The notes beneath the pieces were generated by a model, which searched no databases, was not told where the DNA came from, and was given only the letters and a program-made list of their open reading frames with translations. From Thermoleophilaceae bacterium (lineage in GTDB: Bacteria; Actinomycetota; Thermoleophilia; Solirubrobacterales; JACPNS01): a DNA stretch of 11,176 bases. The translations under genes were made by a program, and so were the position numbers. The stretch covers positions 1-11,176 of the forward strand of contig JAEMRJ010000073.1 in the NCBI GenBank assembly GCA_016463365.1. Direction: 5' to 3'. Position 1 is the first letter of the stretch, and each line of letters starts with the position of its first letter. Below, in pieces: positions 5,916 to 11,176 of this stretch.

Positions 5916-7334
5916 ATGAATCTCGACCATGAAATCGACGCCGTCGCTGGGTCCAACCCCCTGCGTTTCCCGGACGGAGACGGCGATGACACGCCCAAGG
6001 TTCTGATCCCGGTTGTCGTCGGCACGCGCCCGGAGGCGATCAAGCTCGTCCCGGTGATCGTCGCGCTGCGCGACTCGGTGATGTTCCAACCCGTCGTCGT
6101 CTCGACCGGCCAGCACCACCACATGGTCGAGGAAATCTTTGAACAGGCCGGCGTCGGAACGCATGTGCACCTCTGGGCCGGAGCCGAGCGCGCCAGCCTG
6201 ACCGAGCGTGTGACCACGACGATGCGGCGCTTCAACGACTTCTGTCTTGAGTGGTTCGGGCCGCGCCCGGCTGACGATGACATCGGCGCCGCGATCATCG
6301 CCGGCAACTATCCGGGCGCTGTGATCGTCCACGGCGACACGTCTTCGGCGATGTCTGCGGCGCTCGCGAGCTTTCATCTTCAGATCCCGGTCCTGCATGT
6401 CGAGGCCGGCCTGCGCACCGGCGGCAACATCATGAGCCCCTTCCCTGAGGAACTCAATCGGCAGGTGATCACCTGCCTCGCGGCGATGAACTTCGCGCCG
6501 ACCTACGAGAACCTCGAGAATCTGGTGCGCGAGAACGTCGAGGTCGGGCAGATCTTTGTCACCGGCAACACCGGGATCGACGCCCTGCGCTGGGCGTCGA
6601 CGCTGGACACCCCGTACGTGGACCCCGCGGTCGAGGCGCTGCATCAGAGCAGCGATCGGATCGTGCTGGTCACCGCGCACCGTCGAGAGAACTGGGGCTC
6701 GGGTCTGGGACAGATCGCCGAAGGCATCCGCAAGCTCGCCCACCGCTTTCCCGACGTGAAGTTTGTCGTCCCACTCCACCCCAACCCCCGCGTTCGGCAG
6801 GAACTCGGCGAACCGCTCGTGATGTTCGACAACGTGCTGCTGACCGAGCCGCTGGAGTACACCTCGTTCGCCCGGTTGATCGGGCGCTGCTCAATTGTGA
6901 TCACGGACTCCGGCGGGATCCAGGAAGAAGCCCCGTCGCTGAACAAGCCGGTGCTCGTCGCACGCGAGAGCACCGAGCGCGGCGAGGGCGTTCACGCGGG
7001 AACGCTGATCCTCGTCGGAACCGACCCCGAGCTGATCGAGTCAGAGGCGGCGAAACTGCTCGAAGACGACGCTGCCTACTCGGTGGTCGCAGACTCACCC
7101 AACCCCTACGGCGACGGCTACGCCGCCGACCGGATCGTGCAGGCGCTCGAGTATCTGTTGACCGGCGAGAATCCCCCGATCCCGTTCGGTCACGGATTCA
7201 GCCGCAGCGAGATCGCCGACGTGACCGGAATCCGTGTGCCCAAGGCGCAGGCGGCAATTCACCAGGCCCCGGTGATCGAAGACATCCTGCACGACGCCCA
7301 CGAGCCGACGGAGCGGGAGTCCTGGCCGCTCTAG
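5916..7334 (+). CDS. wecB: UDP-N-acetylglucosamine 2-epimerase, non-hydrolysing
   Basis: A 472-aa cytosolic enzyme predicted to interconvert UDP-GlcNAc and UDP-ManNAc, supplying ManNAc units for surface polysaccharide. The GT-B-fold motifs are all present: GTRPEAIK (36-43), HGDTSSA (139-145), HVEAGLRT (161-168), PEELNR (177-182), HRREN (255-259), HPNP (288-291) and DSGGIQEEAP (331-340), followed by the RESTERGEG segment. The family is usually about 370-390 aa. Here there is an N-terminal extension of about 26 residues, acidic near its end (DGDGDD), and a C-terminal tail of about 55 residues beyond LEYLLTG, both of unknown role. The ATG at 5916 is the only conventional start before the core. 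The glycosyltransferase frame follows directly and may overlap the end of this gene. Activity is confidently assigned; the polysaccharide it serves is not known. Confidence 0.95.
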   Translation: MNLDHEIDAVAGSNPLRFPDGDGDDTPKVLIPVVVGTRPEAIKLVPVIVALRDSVMFQPVVVSTGQHHHMVEEIFEQAGVGTHVHLWAGAERASLTERVTTTMRRFNDFCLEWFGPRPADDDIGAAIIAGNYPGAVIVHGDTSSAMSAALASFHLQIPVLHVEAGLRTGGNIMSPFPEELNRQVITCLAAMNFAPTYENLENLVRENVEVGQIFVTGNTGIDALRWASTLDTPYVDPAVEALHQSSDRIVLVTAHRRENWGSGLGQIAEGIRKLAHRFPDVKFVVPLHPNPRVRQELGEPLVMFDNVLLTEPLEYTSFARLIGRCSIVITDSGGIQEEAPSLNKPVLVARESTERGEGVHAGTLILVGTDPELIESEAAKLLEDDAAYSVVADSPNPYGDGYAADRIVQALEYLLTGENPPIPFGHGFSRSEIADVTGIRVPKAQAAIHQAPVIEDILHDAHEPTERESWPL

Positions 7335-7393
7335 CACTGGCCCTTCCCTTTGACGGCCTTGACCAGCCGTGGCGCGGTGTTCTGACATTCGCG

Positions 7394-8629
7394 TTGGTGA
7401 CGATCATCCTGATGTTCCTCTGGACCGTCGTGCTTTTTGTGCGCGGTCAGAACTCGCGGCGCCACGCTCCCGAGCAGAACCAGGCGCTGGCCGACGAGTT
7501 CACCTGGGTCTTCATGGTCCCGGCGCTGAACGAAGAGGTGACGATCGCTGACTCTGTGGAGCGACTGCTTGCAGTCGAGGTGCGCGACAAACGGATACTG
7601 GTGATCGACGACGGCTCCGAGGACTCCACGCCGCAGATTCTTGCGGGCATCTCCCACCCGGCGCTCGTTCCGTTGCGCCGCGAGAAGCCCAACGCCCAGA
7701 CCGGCAAGGCTTCGGCGCTCAACTGGGCGTATCGCCAGCTCGGCGCGCTGCTGCCGGGCGTCGACCGCGACCGCGTGATCGTCGTGATCGTGGACGCCGA
7801 CGGTCGACTGCACACTGACGCGCCGTCGTGGATGGCGGGCCATTTCGCAGATCCAGCGGTTGGCGGCGTGCAGTCGCAAGTGCGGATCTACAACCGGCGC
7901 AAGTTGCTCGCATGGTTTCAGGACATCGAGTTCGGCGTCTACGGCGCGCTCTTTCAGAGCGGTCGCAACGGCTGGGGCACAGCCGGCATGGGCGGCAACG
8001 GCCAGTTCAACCGGCTTTCGGCGCTCAGCGAGGTGGCCGACGAAACCGGACCCTGGCGAGACAAACTGACCGAGGATCAAGACCTCGGCCTGCGACTGAT
8101 CGGAGCGGGCTGGCTGGGACGGCAGGACCTGCGGGCGACCGTTGACCAGCAGGGCCTCTCGCGGTTGCGACCGCTCCTGCGGCAGCGCACACGCTGGTCG
8201 CAGGGGAATCTTCAGGCAATGTCGCTGATCGGTACCGTGATGCGCTCGCCACGCCCGCTGATCGCCCGGATCGAGACTTCGCTCTACATCCTCATGCCGG
8301 TCTGGCAGTCGGTGATCGGCATCTCGATGCTTGTCGCGCTCTACCTGCTGGTCACGGGACAGGCGGGTCTGTATGACTCGAATGCGCTGTACCAACTCGC
8401 GTTTTTCTATGTGCTCGGATTTGGCGGCGTGATCATGGGGTGCGTCGCGGCCGGGGCACCACGCGGCTGGAAGGGCTACATATCCGGCTTCTTCATCGCT
8501 CAGGTCTACGCCTTCTACACCTGGTTGATCTGGCCGGTTCTGCTGCGCTCGGTGTTTCGCCAGGTGACCGACCAGCGCACGTGGGCAAAGACCGATCGCG
8601 AAGCGCTCGAGGCAACCGAAGCTCGCTGA
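7394..8629 (+). CDS. Membrane-bound family 2 glycosyltransferase
   Basis: At least 411 aa, resembling processive GT2 synthases of the cellulose/poly-GlcNAc type. The catalytic motifs are in order: VPALNEE (42-48), DDGS (72-75), DADG (134-137), TEDQD (226-230) with the probable catalytic base, and QRTRW (264-268), the QxxRW motif of polymerising enzymes. A membrane helix opens the protein, and three hydrophobic segments (about 298-320, 333-355, 362-388) follow the cytosolic domain. The start is uncertain. TTG at 7394 begins inside the first hydrophobic helix, GTG at 7397 is similar, and no ATG, GTG or TTG lies upstream back to 7202. The frame is open further up, and a CTG at 7322 has GGAG 8 bases before it; that start would give a full-length helix and a 13-base overlap with wecB. 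The sugar donor is unknown; the neighbour makes UDP-ManNAc, so a ManNAc-containing polymer is a reasonable guess. Confidence 0.88.
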   Translation: MVTIILMFLWTVVLFVRGQNSRRHAPEQNQALADEFTWVFMVPALNEEVTIADSVERLLAVEVRDKRILVIDDGSEDSTPQILAGISHPALVPLRREKPNAQTGKASALNWAYRQLGALLPGVDRDRVIVVIVDADGRLHTDAPSWMAGHFADPAVGGVQSQVRIYNRRKLLAWFQDIEFGVYGALFQSGRNGWGTAGMGGNGQFNRLSALSEVADETGPWRDKLTEDQDLGLRLIGAGWLGRQDLRATVDQQGLSRLRPLLRQRTRWSQGNLQAMSLIGTVMRSPRPLIARIETSLYILMPVWQSVIGISMLVALYLLVTGQAGLYDSNALYQLAFFYVLGFGGVIMGCVAAGAPRGWKGYISGFFIAQVYAFYTWLIWPVLLRSVFRQVTDQRTWAKTDREALEATEAR

Positions 8630-8637
8630 CGCGATAC

Positions 8638-8664
8638 TCACGGGCGTCACAGGAAATTCTCAGG
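8638..8664 (+). promoter_or_regulatory. Three spaced heptamers, possible response-regulator operator
   Basis: TCACGGG (8638-8644), TCACAGG (8647-8653) and TCTCAGG (8658-8664) are direct repeats of TC[AT]C[AG]GG with starts 9 and 11 bases apart, roughly one helical turn. They end 9 bases before the -10 box of the response regulator gene. OmpR-family regulators bind direct repeats with such spacing, so autoregulation is plausible. The repeats are short and the match is by eye. Confidence 0.35.
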
Positions 8665-8673
8665 TTTCTGCTC

Positions 8674-8679
8674 GATAAT
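8674..8679 (+). promoter_or_regulatory. -10 element for the two-component operon, leaderless geometry
   Basis: GATAAT matches TATAAT at 5 of 6 positions and lies 6 bases before the ATG at 8686. The mRNA would start at the A of the start codon. No -35 box is evident, which would fit an activator-dependent promoter. The absence of a Shine-Dalgarno before this ATG agrees. Confidence 0.6.
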
Positions 8680-8685
8680 CGCTCC

Positions 8686-9408
8686 ATGCATGTAATTCCA
8701 GAAGCAGACGGCGCCCGCATTCTCGTCGTCGATGACGAACCGAACATCGTCGATGTGATTTCGATGGCCCTGCGCTACCAGGGATTCGAGGTCGAGTCGG
8801 CCGACAACGGGATCGACGCGATCAAGGCCGTCCACACCTTCAAACCGCATCTGATGCTGCTCGACATCATGCTCCCCGACATCGAAGGGTTTGAGGTTGC
8901 CGAGCGCCTGGGCGCAACGCGCGGGCGCACGCCGATCATCTTCCTGACCGCTCGCGACTCGACCGAGGACAAGGTGCGCGGCCTGACGATCGGTGGCGAC
9001 GACTACATCACCAAGCCCTTCAGCCTCGAAGAGCTGGTGGCGCGGGTTCGGCTGATTCTGCGTCGCACCGGTCAGGCCGACGGCGACGACGAAGACCGCC
9101 TGACCTTTGAGGATCTCGAGCTCGACGAAGCGACGCGCGAGGTCACGCGCGCAGGACGCGACATCGAGCTGACGGCCACCGAGTTTCGTCTCCTCCACTA
9201 CTTCATGCTCAACCCTCGTCGCGTACTCACGCGTCAACAGATCCTCGACCACGTCTGGGAGTACGACTTCGACGGCGATGCGCGCGTGCTCGAGACCTAC
9301 GTGAGCTACCTGCGGAAAAAGGTCGACGTGGGCGGCGTGCCACTGATCCAGACCGTTCGCGGCATCGGCTACGCACTGCGGCCCAAGGCAGCGGCGGGCA
9401 AGGACTGA
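8686..9408 (+). CDS. OmpR-family response regulator
   Basis: A 240-aa DNA-binding regulator. The receiver domain (residues 10-125) has the acidic pair D16/D17, phospho-acceptor D60 in LLDIML, switch Thr88 in FLTA and Lys110 in ITKPF, so it should be phosphorylatable. The C-terminal winged-helix domain (about 140-235) has the typical ELTATEFRLL, the recognition-helix region RVLETYVSYLRKKV, and the final hairpin TVRGIGYALR. The frame is open upstream to 8440 inside the glycosyltransferase gene, but the ATG at 8686 matches the usual receiver N-terminus and follows a good -10 box. It shares an operon with the histidine kinase, whose ATG is 2 bases after this stop codon. It resembles the MprA/TcrX/TrcR-type regulators of actinobacteria, but which one cannot be told by eye. 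Target genes are unknown; the heptamers in front suggest self-control. Confidence 0.95.
   Translation: MHVIPEADGARILVVDDEPNIVDVISMALRYQGFEVESADNGIDAIKAVHTFKPHLMLLDIMLPDIEGFEVAERLGATRGRTPIIFLTARDSTEDKVRGLTIGGDDYITKPFSLEELVARVRLILRRTGQADGDDEDRLTFEDLELDEATREVTRAGRDIELTATEFRLLHYFMLNPRRVLTRQQILDHVWEYDFDGDARVLETYVSYLRKKVDVGGVPLIQTVRGIGYALRPKAAAGKD
9400..9404 (+). promoter_or_regulatory. Ribosome binding site of the histidine kinase
   Basis: AAGGA lies 6 bases before the ATG at 9411 and inside the last codons of the response regulator gene. It fixes the kinase start and indicates tight translational coupling of the pair. Confidence 0.65.
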
Positions 9409-9410
9409 CG

Positions 9411-10880
9411 ATGCGATCGCTGCGCGGCCGCCTGGTCGCGATTCTGCTTCTCGTGTCGCTCGGCGGGATGATCGTGCTGGCTGCAGTGACATTTGCCGAG
9501 CAGCGCTCCTACCTCTACGACCGGCTCGACCGGCAGGTGCAGTCCGGCCTGATCACGGCCGTCCCGGTGCTCGCGTTCGCGCAACAGTCCGGCAGCGGAA
9601 GCTGTCAGGGCGCGGCGCCGGGCTCGGGACCGTTCGGGCGGGACGAGGACGATGACCGCCAGAACGAGCGCGGCCCTGGCGGTCGTGGCGGATTCTCGCT
9701 TCCGCCGGGGACTTACGCGGCCCTGGTGGACTCCAGCGGAGCTGTCATCGCCTCGTGTTCATTCGGTTTCGAGCGCAGCGAGGGCTCGACCGTGCCAGAC
9801 CTCAGTTCCGTCGGACTCTCGGGCGAGCCACAGACGGTCGGATCAACCGGATCCGACGACACCGAGTTTCGAGTTGCGACGCGCAGCGCGCCGACCGGCG
9901 AACGGATCGTCGTCGCCGTCCCGCTCAACGACACGCGCCAGACGATCAACCGCCTCGTGCTGGTCGAAACGGTCGTGATCCTTTTCGCACTGCTTGTGCT
10001 CGGGATCGCAGCCTGGCTGCTCGTCGGAATCGGCCTGCGGCCGCTCGACCGGATGGGCACGACCGCGGACGCGATTGCCGGCGGCGACATCTCACACCGC
10101 GTCGAACCGGCCGATGAGCGCTCCGAGATCGGACGCCTCGGTCTTGCGCTCAACGGCATGCTTGAGCGACTCGAAGGTGCCTTCAAAGAAAGAGAAGCCA
10201 GCGAGAACCGACTGCGTCAGTTTCTGGCCGACGCCTCGCACGAACTGCGCACGCCGCTGGTTTCGATCCGCGGCTACTCCGAGCTCTACCGGCTCGGCGC
10301 GACCCGTGAGGAGGCCGAAGTGGACCGCTCGATGGAGCGCATCGAACAGGAGGCCGCACGGATGGGTGTCCTTGTCGAAGACATGCTCACGCTCGCGCGG
10401 CTCGACGAAACGCACGAGAACGCCTTCGCCCCGGTCGACGTTTCAGAGCTCGCGGCCGACGCTCTGCGCGACGCCGAGGTGGCCGCGCCCGATCGCACGA
10501 TCACCCTGACCGCAGATGGCCCGCAGCGGGTCAGCGGCGACGCGCACCAGCTCCAGCAGGTCTTCGCCAACCTCCTGCGCAACGCGATCGTGCACACGCC
10601 CGAAGGCACGCCGATCGAGGTCGCGGTTGCCCGTGACGACGAAGCGGTGCGCATTGATGTGCGTGACCACGGCCCGGGACTGCCGGACGGCGCCGGCGAG
10701 CAGATCTTCGAGCGCTTCTGGCGGTCAGAGACCGGCCGGGAGCGCGGCAAAGCCGGGTCCGGGCTGGGGTTGTCGATCGTTGCAGGGATCGTCGATGCGC
10801 ACGGCGGACGCGTGGAAGCCAGAAATGCAGAAGATCCAGGCGGAGCAGTTTTCAGCATCTGGTTGCCGCTGCCCGCCTGA
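9411..10880 (+). CDS. Two-component sensor histidine kinase
   Basis: A 489-aa membrane kinase, presumably the partner of the regulator just upstream. TM1 is at about residues 7-29 and TM2 at about 182-208, enclosing an extracytoplasmic sensor of about 150 residues. HAMP spans about 205-258. The dimerisation domain carries the phospho-His277 in ASHELRTPL, and the ATPase domain has the N box (NLLRNAIVH, Asn391), G1 (DHGPGLP, 419-425), F box (IFERFWR, 432-438) and G2 (GSGLGLS, 449-455), so all catalytic elements are intact. The sensor has an unusual low-complexity loop (about 77-94) mixing an Asp/Glu cluster (RDEDDDRQNER) with Gly/Arg-rich GPGGRGG, and two cysteines (65 and 116). The signal is unknown; the acidic cluster might bind cations. 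The start at 9411 has a good ribosome binding site, 2 bases after the regulator's stop. Confidence 0.95.
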   Translation: MRSLRGRLVAILLLVSLGGMIVLAAVTFAEQRSYLYDRLDRQVQSGLITAVPVLAFAQQSGSGSCQGAAPGSGPFGRDEDDDRQNERGPGGRGGFSLPPGTYAALVDSSGAVIASCSFGFERSEGSTVPDLSSVGLSGEPQTVGSTGSDDTEFRVATRSAPTGERIVVAVPLNDTRQTINRLVLVETVVILFALLVLGIAAWLLVGIGLRPLDRMGTTADAIAGGDISHRVEPADERSEIGRLGLALNGMLERLEGAFKEREASENRLRQFLADASHELRTPLVSIRGYSELYRLGATREEAEVDRSMERIEQEAARMGVLVEDMLTLARLDETHENAFAPVDVSELAADALRDAEVAAPDRTITLTADGPQRVSGDAHQLQQVFANLLRNAIVHTPEGTPIEVAVARDDEAVRIDVRDHGPGLPDGAGEQIFERFWRSETGRERGKAGSGLGLSIVAGIVDAHGGRVEARNAEDPGGAVFSIWLPLPA

Positions 10881-10892
10881 ACCTCGGGCGAA

Positions 10893-11176
10893 CTATTTGG
10901 CCGGGTGGGTGTCGTCCCAGCGCTTGCGCGCCTCTTCGATCTGCTTCCAGGCCTCCATCACACCGAACCAGCCTTCAACTTTCACGGCCTTCTGTTCGAG
11001 GTCCTTGTAGATGGCAAAGAAGTGTGAAATCTCGTCCTGCAGCTGCTTGGGCACGTCGTTCAACGACTCGAAGTAGTTCCAGTTCGGGTCGCTCACCGGG
11101 ACGCAGATGACCTTGTCATCCGAGCCCTTGTCGTCGTGCATACGGAAAAGCGCGATCGGCTTGACCTCGATCCAGC
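10893..11176 (-). CDS. ppa: Inorganic pyrophosphatase, C-terminal part
   Basis: The gene enters from the right edge; its last 93 or so residues are visible, ending in TAG at 10893-10895. The visible part begins WIEVKPIALFRMHDDKG and continues SDDKVICVPVSDPNWN, the conserved segment of family I soluble pyrophosphatases with an active-site Asp-Asp-Lys. It then has the C-terminal signature ISHFFAIYKDLE and KVEGWFG. The enzyme splits pyrophosphate to two phosphates and so drives biosynthetic reactions forward. The family's main metal-binding Asp cluster (DxDPxD) lies outside the window, so completeness cannot be judged. The Met at 11141 is internal and is not the start. The gene converges on the histidine kinase gene with a 12-base gap. 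Confidence 0.93.
   Translation of the reverse strand, partial: WIEVKPIALFRMHDDKGSDDKVICVPVSDPNWNYFESLNDVPKQLQDEISHFFAIYKDLEQKAVKVEGWFGVMEAWKQIEEARKRWDDTHPAK

Noticed and set aside
5880..6779. A 299-codon open frame on the minus strand
   Set aside because: Antisense to the N-terminal half of the epimerase gene; composition is typical of a shadow frame.
7331..8650. A 439-codon open frame on the minus strand
   Set aside because: It lies wholly opposite the glycosyltransferase gene, which has every catalytic motif. The antisense product is Arg/His/Gln-rich with no domain, as expected of a GC-rich shadow frame.
8440..8685. An 82-codon upstream extension of the response regulator frame
   Set aside because: It overlaps the glycosyltransferase gene, encodes nothing receiver-like, and would leave the good -10 box inside the gene. 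The ATG at 8686 fits the family.
10881..10892. A terminator between the kinase and pyrophosphatase genes
   Set aside because: No stem with a T-run could be found in the 12-base gap or directly around it.
1..11176. Mobile element, CRISPR array, prophage or tRNA
   Set aside because: No transposase, integrase, spaced palindromic repeats or cloverleaf-like sequence was found. The repeats seen are within a coding region and in phase with it.

Overview
The window looks like high-GC chromosomal DNA of an actinobacterium. The style of its proteins (a secreted lytic-transglycosylase-like protein, an OmpR-type regulator with a two-TM kinase, a HipA-like kinase beside DUF3037) and several apparently leaderless gene starts would suit the Thermoleophilia/Solirubrobacterales. 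That placement is a guess from general appearance, not from a marker gene. It is ordinary-looking, densely packed chromosome: no tRNA, rRNA, IS element, CRISPR array or phage gene was seen, and no stretch above 300 bases lacks a gene.

Layout. (1) 3-1512, plus strand: the end of a membrane-anchored protein with a strikingly regular Gly-x3 repeat, then a secreted transglycosylase-like protein, probably one envelope-related unit. (2) 1514-3832, minus strand: a single-TM protein of unknown function, then a three-domain glutaminase-STAS-cyclic-nucleotide-binding fusion. (3) 3866-4666, minus: a polyphosphate kinase 2. (4) 4694-5828, minus: a HipA-like kinase overlapping a DUF3037 protein. (5) 5916-8629, plus: a UDP-GlcNAc 2-epimerase and a membrane-bound family 2 glycosyltransferase, probably a surface-polysaccharide pair. 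(6) 8686-10880, plus: an OmpR-family response regulator and its histidine kinase. (7) 10893-11176, minus: the C-terminal part of an inorganic pyrophosphatase, cut by the window edge.

The window is divided into short transcription units, with a divergent promoter region at 5829-5915 and convergent ends near 1513 and 10881-10892. Four starts (3832, 4666, 5916, 8686) have a TAnnnT- or GATAnT-like -10 box only 6-9 bases upstream. This is the geometry of leaderless or nearly leaderless mRNAs. A fifth (5828) has a similar box 14 bases upstream.

The points most worth following up are the glutaminase fusion with an apparently intact cyclic-nucleotide pocket, the overlapping HipA-like/DUF3037 module with no visible HipB-type partner, the 14-glycine period-4 repeat, the glycosyltransferase without a conventional start codon for its first membrane helix, and three spaced heptamers in front of the response regulator that may be an autoregulatory operator.
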